Source of the DNA: Muscardinus avellanarius | Lineage: Eukaryota > Chordata > Mammalia > Rodentia > Gliridae | Assembly (NCBI GenBank): GCA_963383645.1 | Contig: OY726560.1 | Span: forward strand, 32,183,003-32,247,002 | Length of the DNA stretch: 64,000 nucleotides | Reading direction: 5' to 3' | Part shown: one piece after another, positions 1-10,978 of the stretch | How the letters are laid out: each line of letters opens with the position of its first letter | Position numbering within the stretch: position 1 is the first letter of the stretch | Translations under genes and position numbers: made by a program | Notes under the pieces: generated by a model | Databases searched by the model: none | Told to the model about the DNA's origin: nothing | Seen by the model: the letters and a program-made list of their open reading frames with translations, nothing else

Positions 1-258
1 TATTTTTTGTAACTGACTAATCTCACTTAGCATAATGTTCTCTAGTTCAATCCATTTCCTGTAAATGACATAATTTGTTTTTTCTTTATGGCTGAATAAA
101 ATTTCATTATGTTCATACCCCATAGTTTTGTAATCCATTCATCTGTTGATGGACATCTCGGCCAACATCATGTTAAATGGGGAAAAACTGTGAAAATTCC
201 CCCTAAAAACAGGGACAAGACGAGGATATTCATTATCACCACTCCTTTTCAGCAGATA
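1..258 (-). mobile_element. L1 fragment with inverted 5' segment (window-edge partial)
   Basis: Positions 1 to about 163 read as the antisense of the L1 ORF2 3' end; the stretch 'ccattcatctgttgatgg' is the complement of a well-known L1 segment just before the ORF2 stop. From about 164 to 258 the polarity flips to L1 sense and matches the ORF2 reverse-transcriptase region ('ttaaatggggaaaaactg', 'caccactccttttcagcag'). An antisense 3' part joined directly to an inverted upstream part is the structure left by twin priming during L1 insertion. The 3' end of the element lies outside the window. All frames are broken, so it is a dead copy. Confidence 0.75.
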
Positions 259-1383
259 TTGTTAAAAAAAACATAGTTTAAAAAAACCATATGAGTTGAT
301 CAAGGGCAAGAAGCCTAGAAGGCTTTGTGTTGATGAAGCCTTGGAGAAAGAAGTGCCTGGACCATCAGCTTCCTCCAATCCCAGGAACTAAAGTACAGAA
401 GACAAGAGTTTGCTGTGTGTTGCTGTTTCCTGTTTAGTCTTCTTCAAGGAAGTGAAGGCAGGAAAGGATCATTTACCTACACTGTAAAACTTTAGAATTA
501 CACCCCCTACATTACAATGTCTGCAATGGTTCTGAAAAACTTAAGGGTGAAGTTGACCCATGAAGAATGCTCTTATTCCCATGGACTCCTAATCATCACA
601 ATACAATGCCTGGAAGAGTGAGGGAGAGAGAGAATATGGCAGAGTTTAGGAAACTACTTGAGAAATAGCACAGTACAACATTGTTAAATTTCCTTTGCAA
701 TTAAAGGATTCCTGAGGCCGAATGCTCAAGGAGGCAAAGTTTTATTTAACCATTTTTCATGTTTTTAAAATGAGGCCCTGGTTGCCCACTTCCTTTTCCT
801 TTCTTCCCTTTATTCCATTTCCATGAGGTCTGGGTTCTTTCTCTTAAGTCATCAGTATGAAAATTAAGTTTCTGCTAAGTTATTATGCCTTTCAAGTATA
901 TCTACTTTTTAAATGCTGACTCCCTTATTAAAAACCAAGAGGCATTAAAAAGCTCATAAAGTGATGTTTGAGTGGAGGAATTTTAGAAAGTCTTATAAAT
1001 GGGTAGGAGGTCACTTTTGGATAGTATGGGGTAGGGAATTTTCCCACACACCCTAACCAAATGCACATGCAGTAGCCACTGCTTTCATTCTAAATGCTAC
1101 AGTTGCAAGATTGACTCCACAACAAAGTTATCAATAGTATTACTTTATCAAAATTAACACAGATACTGAAGACAACCCATAGGCTATGGTACCAGTTATA
1201 CTCCAATTTAATTAAGCTTCATGAGACTGAATGGGTAAAAAGTAAATATACCTTCCACTCTGCTCCCCCCCCTGCTTTCTTCTGCTTTCCCCAAGAGTTT
1301 CTGGTCAGAAACTTACTTTTGCTTGGTTAACTTCTACTTACCTTCTTTCAGAGCTCAGGTGATAATGAATTGCTTTGCTCCAC

Positions 1384-1386
<3 letters not shown>
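259..1386. other. Single-copy AT-rich DNA
   Basis: I see no recognisable repeat, exon or RNA gene here. A run of C at 1264-1273 and scattered short A/T tracts are the only simple features. No convincing ORF with splice context exists on either strand. Confidence 0.5.

Positions 1387-1433
<47 letters not shown>
1387..1433. repeat. (TA)n microsatellite
   Basis: Perfect alternating TA for about 47 bp. Likely length-polymorphic. Confidence 0.95.
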
Positions 1434-1438
<5 letters not shown>

Positions 1439-2365
1439 CAGATGAAACCGATCCACTCCAGCTATCTTCATTTATTATGGTCATCTGAAGAGGATCATTA
1501 ATCCAAAATTTTATAAAACAACAACAGCACCCAAACCATAACAGAATAACCATATGAAGCTTATGAGAAACCAATTTAAGCACGAATCTACACAACTCAA
1601 AGTTCTAAGCTTCACGTTAGTAACAAACATATAACTTAGATCACTTCTGAGCTGGTATGAAGTGGTGTATCTTCCTGTGTCACTATGAAATTTTTTTTGA
1701 CTCTAAAGATCATATAATGTGAATACGCAAAAATAAAAGTCATCTCTAAGAACATGTATCTACCATAATGCCATAATCTAGTATAGAAGGCAGATCTAGA
1801 AATTAAATAATTTTTAAAAAATTAAATAATCATCACTTATTTTTGTATCTGATTTTAAAAAATATCCTGCACTTTCCACTACATACAAGAATTTTGGACC
1901 AGAACAGGCATAAAAAAAATAAGATGTGGTAAATGAAGTTAAATGTTCTGTTGGGATTATACAATAGAGATTCCAGCTAAGCAGTATATTCTGTTTGATT
2001 TAATATCATCTTGTGGACTAAAGTTAATTTTACTGTTCTTTATATGTGTGCTTTGATAGCAAAAGGAGACCACAGCAAATACATAGGGAGCAACTTTGTG
2101 GGATGCTATGTGCTTCCATATTCCCTTTTAGAAATGAGGGATTTATTGTTCCAGCTGCTGGCAGTGCTGCCTGAAGCCAGCCTTCTTTTATGAGCTCTCT
2201 CAGAGGATTTTCTCAGTTTAAGAAATCTGCTTTGCCTAAGATCACATCTCCTTTAAGGAGAATATCTTATGTAATACCTTCTTCCAATCCCAATCATCAC
2301 CTGTCCACTTTGCCCTGACCATGAAGTGTCAATCCCTCATCCAGAGCTCCCCAAGAAAAATACTG
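1434..2365. other. Single-copy AT-rich DNA
   Basis: No repeat family recognised apart from a ~70-bp segment at 1588-1655 that has a diverged second copy at 2886-2953. No supported gene. Confidence 0.5.
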
Positions 2366-2540
2366 AGGCCAGCCAAGCATGATGGCATATTCCTAGTACT
2401 TGAGAGGCTGAGACAGAAGAATAATAGGTTTGAGGCCAGGCTCATCAAATTAGTAAGACTTTGTTCCCAAATAAAAAATATAAAGGGCTGGAGGTATAGC
2501 ACAGGGATAGAATGTTCCTGGGCTCAATCCCCAGTACAAT
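2366..2540 (+). mobile_element. B1-dID SINE (old copy)
   Basis: Left half begins 'gccagccaagcatgatggc', the central part has 'tttgaggccaggctcatc', and the right half reads 'gggctggaggtatagcac...caatccccagtac'. This is the B1-like plus ID-like order of squirrel SINEs. Many substitutions and no evident TSD make it an older copy. Confidence 0.85.
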
Positions 2541-3238
2541 CAACTTCTCTTTCTGCCTGATTCTGCTTCCTTCTCCTCTCTCTGCTCGAGTACTCACAAA
2601 TAAGTGCCTTGCACATTAATCTTCATTGCATAATCAGTTCTGGAGGAAGAACAGGCTGAGACAGCCTGGAAGTGAAGGTCTTCGACAATCACAATTGAGT
2701 CATTGTCAGCAGAGTAATGGCAGAACAATAAGGGCCTGTTTAGTGGAACCTCAGCTGCTTCTCCTGTCCAAGGCTGTTGGCCTTAGTGCTTAGGAGGTTG
2801 AAGTGAGTAGATTTTTATGAGTAAAACTTTTTAGGATGACACCTCCTCATGCACAAATGTGGTTTGTTTAAAAACAATATGGGTGCTACACAACTCAAAG
2901 TTCTATGCTTCGGGTTACTAACAAACTTGGAATTTAGTTCATTTCTAAATAGGTGCTAATGTTTTGGGTGAAAGCTTTGCTTCCATGAACTATGTGGCCT
3001 TCAGGCCTTCTTTCAAGCATAGCAAATTCGCATTTTCATCATCATCAGAAATTGGTTTTTTTCCTTGTGTGCAGATCCTGATCCTTGGAGATGTCCAGCA
3101 TCACCGAGGACATCCTAGGATGGAAAGAGTAGGTCATGCAGAGTCATTGAGCCAGTTCTACTGGTCTCCTCCCATAACTAATACTGAAAATGAAAAAACC
3201 ATTTGGAACTTTTTTCCTTCATTCAAGAGGGTTCAAGA
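2541..3238. other. Single-copy DNA
   Basis: Contains the second member (2886-2953) of a short paralogous pair. A frame open from 2964 runs into the downstream SINE and is not supported as coding. Confidence 0.5.
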
Positions 3239-3430
3239 GCCAGGCGTGGCGGCGCATGCTTGTAATCCCCACGCTTGGGAAGTGGAGACAGGAGGATTGC
3301 ACAGGTTCGAAGCCAGCCTTGCTAGCTTAAGAGATCCAGTTTCCAAAAATAAAAAAATATGAAATAGTTCTGGGAGTGTAGCCCGGAGGTAGAAGCACTT
3401 CCAGGAACCCCAGTACCACCAAAAAAAAGA
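3239..3430 (+). mobile_element. B1-dID SINE, short-centre subfamily
   Basis: Reads 'caggcgtggcggcgcatgc' to 'ggaaccccagtaccacc' plus an A-rich tail. The centre has the shortened form 'gccttgctagcttaagag' in place of the longer 'agctacttagtgaggccc' block, and the ID half ends with the diagnostic 'cttccaggaacccc'. Confidence 0.92.
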
Positions 3431-3572
3431 GGGTTCGAGATATTGATTTATCAATAGAGTGTGCTTTCATCTCTCATACTATTCTAAGAATGTAGTTTTT
3501 AACTAGAACACATGGTAGGTTTCAGAACAGTCTACTAAAACAATTATATACTTGGAATATAAATGTAATTAC

Positions 3573-3771
3573 AAGCTGGGCTTGGTGGTAGACCCCTGTA
3601 ATAACAATACTTGGAAGACTGAGACAGGAGATTTGCAGGTTCAAAGCCTGATTCAGGTCCTCAGCAATTTATCAAGAACTTGTTTTAAAACTAACAAACA
3701 AATAAAATAGAGCTTGGAGTATATCTCAGAGGTAGAATGTCCCAGGGTTCAACTCCCAGTACCACTGAAAA
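3573..3771 (+). mobile_element. B1-dID SINE (old copy)
   Basis: Starts 'agctgggcttggtggtaga' and ends 'caactcccagtaccactg' with an A-rich tail. Diverged from the younger subfamilies in the window. Confidence 0.88.
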
Positions 3772-3814
3772 GAAATGTAATTAAACTTCACTGCTGACAT
3801 TTATTTGAATATAA

Positions 3815-3900
3815 CATTTCACTTGTTCATTCATTCATTTACCTATTCACAATTCATTCACTTGACAGATATCTATTTAGGGCCTTCCATAAGGTGCACT
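3815..3900 (-). repeat. L2/MIR-like fragment (ancient)
   Basis: The stretch 'ttcattcattcatttacc...gacagatatctatttagggcc' resembles the antisense of the common L2/MIR-type 3' region. Too short and diverged for a firm family call. Confidence 0.35.
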
Positions 3901-4593
3901 TTTTAATATTCTTGTGAAGCAAATACAGTTATCGATGCTCACCTGCTTACCCTCACCCCAACACATGCCCAAATGAAGCCAAGTACATTTTAAATTTTAA
4001 CGTTGAGCTTTTTACAAAAGCCTTCCTTCACACAGAAATCATCTATCATCCGGAACTAAGTGAATTCTACCTTAACTTTGCCACCTAGTTTACTAGAGAT
4101 CAGGTGTGACATTTGATTTCTCCTCCCCGTTATTTGAAAACTTCCGTAGTTGGACTTTTCAGTTCATTGTTTCTGGTATCTCTGGACCTACTTCTTTCCT
4201 CTTACCTTTATGTCTTTGCAAGTTCTATTTTTAATCCCCCTTAATCTCTCACCATGATTAGTGAATGCCTCCAGAATGTTATTTTATTGTCAAATGAAAA
4301 TAATATCAACTGCATTTGCTATGCACTTGAGGGTATGAAAAGCAAAGAAAATTAGAAGAAAAAACAATTTGGGTTTAGTAAAAATGAAAAAATATCTTTA
4401 GTTTGGACTAAGGCATAAAAGAGAAAAAAAAAAGAAAAGAAAAGGTTGTGATATTGCTATGTGTTGGGCAGAAAATGCTGCATAAGTAATATCCATTAAA
4501 GATAATTTTAAATGACTTTTTAAAACTGTAATATTGTGTAATTGTCTATTTAGCATCATATAATAGTAAAGGTCATTCATTTTCATTAACATA
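3901..4593. other. Single-copy AT-rich DNA
   Basis: No repeat or gene recognised. A poly-purine stretch lies at 4419-4444. Confidence 0.45.
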
Positions 4594-4606
4594 AAAGTAA
4601 ACATCC

Positions 4607-4770
4607 GCCGGGCTGATGGAGGATCGGGCAAGACGATCGCGCAGAATCGAAGTCAGCCTTGCTGGTTTAAGAGACCCTGTTTCCAAATTAAAAAATATAA
4701 AATAGGTCTGGGAGTGTAGCCTGGAGGCAGAAGGGTTTCCAGAAACCCCAGTACCACCAAAAAAAAAAAA
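4607..4770 (+). mobile_element. B1-dID SINE with truncated, rearranged head
   Basis: The right two thirds are a normal short-centre copy ('ctggtttaagagaccctg', 'gtctgggagtgtagcctgg', poly-A). The left half is shortened to 'gccgggctgatggaggatc' and lacks the usual 'ggtggcgcacgcttgtaatcc' block, which includes the expected pol III A-box region. The copy is still flanked by a 13-bp TSD, AAAGTAAACATCC, at 4594-4606 and 4771-4783, so it inserted in this form or lost the block later. Confidence 0.92.
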
Positions 4771-4783
4771 AAAGTAAACATCC

Positions 4784-6490
4784 AATGTAAATAAACCTTA
4801 CCAAAAAGGATGTTCATCTCATCCTCACATAAATTTCTTACTGTGTTTCAGGTTTCTAAACGCTCTCTATTTAGAAGTATTAGGCTTACGGTTTTATTAG
4901 TATTAGTATTACAAGGACGTTTGCACTCTTGTTATCCCACTGGAAGATAACATCACCTGAGGCTAAGCAGAATAAGGCAACTGGCTCAAGGTTTCAGTCA
5001 AGGGATTTAAATTCAAGTAATCTGCCCCACACTGAACATTTCCCAAATGACATGCTACTATTGCATTGGATGCAAGGTCTGGAGCACTGGGCAGTGTGTC
5101 TGGCCAAGTTTAGAAGCCAATCAGAGTTTGTGGGTTTGGACCTTCAAAGTTAACTCAAACCTCTTGGCATTCACATTCTCTTTGTGGTGGACAGAATGCA
5201 AACTTCTTGAAAAGGGGGAAAGAAAGTAGTCTAAATGGCTTCAAGGTTTTTGAACATCAAACAGTTCTTACTAAAGAACAGTACAATTACTGAAGTGTGT
5301 CCAAATTTTTAAAAAAATACATGGATTTGAAGGCAATCAGATTTGCAAAATACTCAGAGCTATTTCGTGGTTATCATGATTCCAAGTATAATAGAAAATT
5401 CTGTCTTGTGTTCTTCTCCTCCATTAACTGATTCCTGATTGGGTATCCCTGATCTTCCAGGGCCATGCCAATGGACTTGCATAGGGAACTTCTCATTCAG
5501 GAAATGATGTTGGCAGGACCAAGAGGTTTGGCAGGGAGGGTGGCTCGGGGGCAGTCCTGGCTGAAACCGCCTCCTCTCACATGATCCAAGTGAACAGAAG
5601 CAGTAACTGTAGGCACTTTCAATCTGGAAAGTTCACAATGGCTGGATCTTTTATTCCATGTCCTTCAAAGTCTGTGGATGGAGGAGGGATGGGCAAGCAA
5701 TTTGTGCCTACAACTTCGGTAATGTGGGCAGCTCAGATCAAAGTAAAGGAAATTGTACAAATTGTCCACTTGAATAGTAAAGAAGCAAGGAAAGCCCAGC
5801 CAACTCAACCAAATAGTGCTTCTTCTTTGAGTTCTTTATTTTTCTAATTCAGAAGTTTATATTCTAAATGTCTGGTTGGCTAAGTGACAGAGCTGGATCA
5901 CAGTCAGGATTTTGAGATTGTACTAGAAAACCTGGCTTAAAAATAAATAAAAAAGACATGAAATTTTCATTCTAATGTCAAAGAAGAGAGCGAGCTGGCC
6001 TAATTCAAATACTCATGTCAAACAATCTGGGCTATGACAGTTTACAGAAGAGCATTGAGTTAAAAAGTAGTATCAGTTAAAAAAAAAATAAGTAGAGCCA
6101 GGGCTCAGTTAGAGCATGAAGGCCTCATAAAACACATTTCTTATCTAAAATGAGAGTTGGACTACCTTCTCCATGGGCTTCTTCCCATTCTAATGTTCCA
6201 TGACCCAATTTTATATTAAATTCATCTGTGGAGCTAGATAGGTCCCTTTATCTTTAGTGTAAGGGCTTTTGATACTAAAACATAACATTCACCAATGCTT
6301 AGATAATTCTTGTTAATGCTCTGATCATGTAGAATATCCCAGAGCCTGATGCTCAAGTGAGATAAGTTAGATTTGACACAGATCTGATGTTAGTTAGCTG
6401 TAGGTGACTGGCAAGCCAACTTACTTCATTTCTTCATCTGAAAAATTAGACTAATCCTTTCTCTTCTACTATTTTGTTCCCAAATAAACA
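4784..6490. other. Single-copy DNA, ~1.7 kb without recognised repeats
   Basis: No interspersed repeat seen. The 5440-5850 part is slightly GC-richer and holds an 88-codon open frame at 5581-5847 without recognisable domain or splice context; I do not call it a gene. Confidence 0.5.
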
Positions 6491-6504
6491 CTATTTTTAT
6501 TCTT

Positions 6505-6720
6505 TTTTTGTTGTTGTTATATGGGTCTGTGGATGGAACCCAGGGGCATTTGACCTCCAAGCTACACCCCCTGCCTTATTTTTTATTCTTTATTTTGAAA
6601 CAGGGTCTCACTAAGTTGCAGAGGGCCTCACTAAGTAGCTGAGGCTGTCTGCGAACACTGATCCTCCGGTCTCAGCCTCCTAAATGCTGGGATTACAAGC
6701 ATGTGCCACCAAGCCTGGCT
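6505..6720 (-). mobile_element. B1-dID SINE with perfect TSD
   Basis: Antisense copy: poly-T, then 'gggtctgtggatggaaccc', ending 'gtgccaccaagcctggct'. It is flanked by the 14-bp direct repeat CTATTTTTATTCTT at 6491-6504 and 6721-6734. It belongs to the subfamily with 'caggggcatttgacctcc' in the ID half. Confidence 0.95.
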
Positions 6721-6734
6721 CTATTTTTATTCTT

Positions 6735-7674
6735 ATAATTCTTCACAAAATTATGTTAAATATCATCTTCATTATCTTAATATTTCACCAGTGAGAATAA
6801 CAGTAAGTAGGTTCCAATATCTTTAACATCCAGGAGCCTAGGGATTACAAAGTCAACATCTTTACTACCATTTTCTTTAGCACAGAAATGATATAAAATT
6901 AAAGAATCCAGAGTCAATGCCTAGAAAGCACACATACAAGTCATGAACCAGTATTTGAAGATATGCTGTTCTGGTGATAGAAAGCACATCAATTTGTTGA
7001 AAGAAAAATCTAGTCACACTGGTTGCTAGTGGCACTGTTAGTTAGAAGAGAGATGAGATGGAAAACATTGCCAAGGAAGACAACAACAGACATAAGATCC
7101 CTATGTGGGCCTCTGTCCCCAGTTCTTACTCATATTGGTGCCATTCCATGCATATTATCTATTAATATGAAGCACTGTCCTATTTCCTGTGAGTCCAAAT
7201 GCATCTTAGCAAACTAGAAAACAAGCACCCCATGGTTCTAGAGTATGAAGTATCAACTATAATTTATAACTGACTGGATAATTAGCATGCTGGAAAGCGT
7301 AGTGACATTTTGTTATTTTCAGATATTTCACATGACTTTATTGTAAATTCCTGGGCACCCAACTTGGGAAATTTAGTGATTCTTTTACCTATCACATGTT
7401 GGTGAAAGTCTATTTCAAACCCTTAGTTTTACATCACACTTGGTCTTGGCCAAAAATCAAAGAAGTGATAAACCTTAAATTTTAAATGAAAATGGAAGAC
7501 TTCGCTAACCACAACTGTACACACTCTAATTGATCTCAAATACTTTATTGTTGTGCCCAAATGTTCATTTTCTGAAAATACTCATATGTACCTGCTTTAA
7601 AAATTCTGAAAATTGAGACAAATATTGACTATTTTGGACAATAATTCTTCAGGGGTTACTTCATCTATTTAATG

Positions 7675-7676
<2 letters not shown>
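6735..7676. other. Single-copy AT-rich DNA
   Basis: No repeat, exon or RNA gene recognised. Confidence 0.45.

Positions 7677-7705
<29 letters not shown>
7677..7705. repeat. (TA)n microsatellite
   Basis: About 29 bp of alternating TA next to the antisense A-tail end of a SINE, a common birthplace of simple repeats. Confidence 0.9.
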
Positions 7706-7710
<5 letters not shown>

Positions 7711-7727
7711 TTAATATATGTATTTTT

Positions 7728-7927
7728 TGCGGTGCTGGGGTTGGAACCCAGGGACATTCTACCTCCGAAATACATCTCTAGCCCTATTTTTTATTCTTTA
7801 TTTTGAAATAAGGTCTCACTGAGTTGCAAAGGGCCTCACTAAGTAGCTGAGGCTGGCCACGAACCACGATCCTCCAGAGTCAGCCTTTCAAATGCTGAGA
7901 TTACAAGCATGCGCCACTGTGCCCGGC
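7728..7927 (-). mobile_element. B1-dID SINE
   Basis: Antisense: 'gcggtgctggggttggaac' to 'gcgccactgtgcccggct'. The central 'ttgaaataaggtctcactg' and 'aagtagctgaggctggcc' blocks are intact. Confidence 0.9.
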
Positions 7928-8603
7928 TATTTTAATATATTTTGAAGACTTTTTTTTTTCACTTTTTGTTTAGCCCTTTCTGCTCTCTGAACACCATTCA
8001 TTCCCCAATCCTCCTGACACAAATACTACAGATCACTAGCTCCATAATATTAGTGAGTCACTTCCACTTTCTGTTTCTAAGTTTCCTCTTTGCTCAAAAC
8101 CTGCTAATGTCCTACCCTACCAATCACTCAAGGGAGAAGCCAAAGTCTATGACCTTCTAAAATCCCCTCCAACTCGGATCTCTCTCACCTACTTGCTGCT
8201 GCTCCCCTGACGGTCTGCTCTATTTCAGCAATACCAGCCACATCTACACCAAGTTCTCACGCCGACTGCTGTTCCCTCAGCATAGATGTTTTTCCCCCAT
8301 GGCAATTTCCTTTCCCCTTGACTCCCTGAAGATTTAACTCAAATGCCGCTTTCTCAACAGTCTTTTGTCTCTACCATTAATTTTACTTTTTTCTCTCCAT
8401 TTTTAAAAAATCTTCTTAACACTTATGACTGCTTGAAATACAAGCTCTTTTACTGATTCCCTTTGCATTGAATGTACCCTCCAAATAGAATAAAAGATAT
8501 ATATGAGGGCATGAATTCATGTTGTTTTTTTTTCAGAATGGACTTGACACTTAAGTATGCATTAATCAACAATTACATTTCTGGAAACCCACAAATGTAA
8601 TCT
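7928..8603. other. Single-copy DNA
   Basis: No repeat family recognised. A 72-codon open frame at 7942-8160 is low-complexity (S/L/F-rich) and unsupported. Confidence 0.45.
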
Positions 8604-8619
8604 AAAAATAGCATCTATG

Positions 8620-8826
8620 AGCCCTAGTGGAGCACGCTTGTAATCCCCGTGCTTAGGAGGCAGAGACAGGAGGATCGCGCAGGGTCGAAGCCAGCCTCGC
8701 TGGTTTAAGAGACCCTGTTCCCAAATACAAATATAAAAAATGAGTGTCTGGGGTGTAACCCGGAGGGAGAAGGGTTTCCAGGAACCTCAGTACCACCAAA
8801 AAAAATTAAAAATTAAAATTAAAAAT
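8620..8826 (+). mobile_element. B1-dID SINE, short-centre subfamily, with 16-bp TSD
   Basis: Runs from 'agccctagtggagcacgct' to 'ggaacctcagtaccacc' plus an A-rich, partly (AAAT/AAAATT) tail. Flanked by AAAAATAGCATCTATG at 8604-8619 and 8827-8842. The TSD proves the copy's limits. Confidence 0.95.
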
Positions 8827-9070
8827 AAAAATAGCATCTATGCAACTGTCTCTGAAGAGGTAGAATATTTACCTTTTCTCTCCACTTCTTAGGAGGAAAT
8901 CGTCTCAGTCCTTTCCAGTATGGACTTTAGCTTTTCTCTTCTGCCTTCTAAATCCACATTGGTGGTATTTGAATAATCATCAGAATCAACTTGAAAAATA
9001 ATGTGTTGTGCATATGTGAATACGTAACAACAAATGCCTCTATTATGTGTCATTACTGTGCACCAGTAAA

Positions 9071-9281
9071 CTTTTCTTTTAATGGTACTGGGGATGGAAC
9101 CCAGGGGTATTCTATCTCTGAGCTGCACCCCCAGCCCTGTTTTTTATTATTTATTTTGAAACGGGGTCTCACTGAGTTGCAAAGGGCCTCATCAAGTAGC
9201 CAAGGCTGTCTGCAAACCACAATTCTCCTGCCTCAGCCTCTCAAATGCTGAGATTACAAAGGTGCACCACCACACCTGGAT
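9071..9281 (-). mobile_element. B1-dID SINE with TSD
   Basis: Antisense: poly-T-like 'cttttctttt', 'ggtactggggatggaaccc', ending 'caccaccacacctgga'. The short direct repeat ACCAGTAAA occurs at 9062-9070 and 9282-9290. Confidence 0.92.
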
Positions 9282-9290
9282 ACCAGTAAA

Positions 9291-9595
9291 GATTTTTAAA
9301 AGAATCAATTTGAATCCCTGTTAATAATGTAGATTCCTATGCCCTAATTCAGGTCAAATCTCTGGGTAAGAGACATTGTCAGCTGCATTTTTAACATTTT
9401 TAATAACTTTTCCAGGTGATAATTATACAAAAATGTTTTACAGTCCATTAATTTTCTTAATGTATTTCTCCTGTTGTTCTGAGCTCTGTACTGTTATACA
9501 GATTTCATATCTACCTTATTAGCATTAGCCATATTCTTCTAATTCCTCTTAGATTATACAGGGTACGGGGACATACCTGCTCAGCCAGCTATTTG
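9291..9595. other. Single-copy AT-rich DNA
   Basis: Nothing recognised. Confidence 0.4.
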
Positions 9596-9806
9596 CTTTA
9601 TTTATTTATTTATTTATTTGTACTGGGGGTGGAAGCCAGGGGATTTTCTACATCCATGCTATACTCCCAGGCCAATTTTATACTTTATTTGAAAACAGGA
9701 TCTCACTAAGTTGCTGAGAGCCTCACTTAGTAGCTGAGGCTGGCTTTGAACCTGTGCAATCCTCCTGTCTCAGCTGATATTACAAGCATGTACCACCACA
9801 CTCAGC
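9596..9806 (-). mobile_element. B1-dID SINE with (TTTA)n tail
   Basis: Begins on the + strand with (TTTA)n at 9596-9618, the complement of a SINE tail, then 'gtactgggggtggaagcc' and ends 'gtaccaccacactcagc'. Diverged copy. Confidence 0.88.
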
Positions 9807-10962
9807 TTTATTTGATGGTTTTTGATATACAGGATGAGAAGACTGATAACAACCAATACAAATGAAGTTTATTTTGGCCCTCACATACTTTTTTTTTTTC
9901 CTATGTAAAAGTTGTTGGGGGGGGGGATTAAATTACTTTCAAGTTTGTTATTTGAATTATAAAGCAATTATTTTCATTTCACTTATGTATATTTTATTCA
10001 ACATTTTGAATATTTTAGGAACAGTTTAAACTAAACAGATCAACTGATTTTCTTAAAAAAGAACTATTCTGAGTGAAATTTTTAGTGAACATTCAAAAAT
10101 AAAATACATCTTGTAAACATAACTCACCTCACTCAATCCATTTTTTATCCATTGAAAATGAATTCCAAGAAGTATTTATCTATATAGCTATTCATTTCTC
10201 CATTGATGAAACAATGAGGCAAATCATAAACTTCTTGATGTGCTTTATAAAAACCTGGCTTCAAACTAGCCTGAGATTTGTACAGTGAGTGTGAGTTTTT
10301 ACAAGGCAAGAGAGAAATAAAACCTGTTTGTGTTTTTTTATTTGTTTGTTTATCTAACCAGCATACACATTTTTCAAACCATTGGGTTTGGCAACACCCA
10401 CAATGCATCTAGCCACACACTGTTTCCTTAATTTTTATAACCAAAGAAATTTTCAGGGAAATTTAATCCACATGTTTCTGATTCATTCCATATCCAGTAA
10501 CATTTCAGTAAAGGGTATTTAATTCCAAGACCTTTGGAAAATATTCTTTATCTGTAGTTACTACGACGGCAGGTAAGTGAGTGTAAGTCCCAGGGAAGCT
10601 CAATAACGACATCTCAGGTACAACAGGATTCACCTGAAATGTAATAAACCAAACAATCCTAAGAGCAAAACATTTTCCTTGAGGTTCTGGAAGTTAAAGT
10701 AGCCTGTTTTGACTTCAAATCCCCAGGGTAACCAAAGTAGTATTAGTTTATTAGGAGGAATAGTTCCATTTGCTTAGAAACTCTACTCCCAAGAGCTGAA
10801 TACTCAATATTTATTAGGTAGGTGAAATTTTCAGTACCAGGTACTATTGCTATAATCCAAGTGGAAAAAAGAAATGAATAAGGCCCAAAGTAATGATATA
10901 TAAAACCTTTGAATTTGGTATGTGGGAATAAGACTCAAGGAGATAATACCAATGTTCTACTT
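9807..10962. other. Single-copy AT-rich flank of the composite element
   Basis: No repeat recognised except poly-T at 9890-9899 and a G run at 9915-9924. This is the 5' pre-insertion flank, and its AT-rich composition contrasts sharply with the GC-rich insert that follows. An 87-codon open frame at 10145-10408 on the minus strand has no recognisable domain. Confidence 0.5.
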
Positions 10963-10978
10963 AAAAACTTAATTATGG
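10963..10978 (+). repeat. 5' target-site duplication of the composite element
   Basis: AAAAACTTAATTATGG, identical to 23224-23239. It is preceded by TT, giving the TT/AAAA hexamer that L1 endonuclease prefers. The final GG could be shared by chance with the element's 5' G run, so the unambiguous core is 14 bp. Confidence 0.95.

Noticed and set aside
2964..3362. 132-codon frame on the + strand
   Set aside because: The C-terminal third is SINE sequence ('EPGVAAHACNPHAW...'), a usual artefact. The first part has no recognisable domain.
9915..9924. G-run as a second insertion boundary
   Set aside because: No direct repeat or tail accompanies it.
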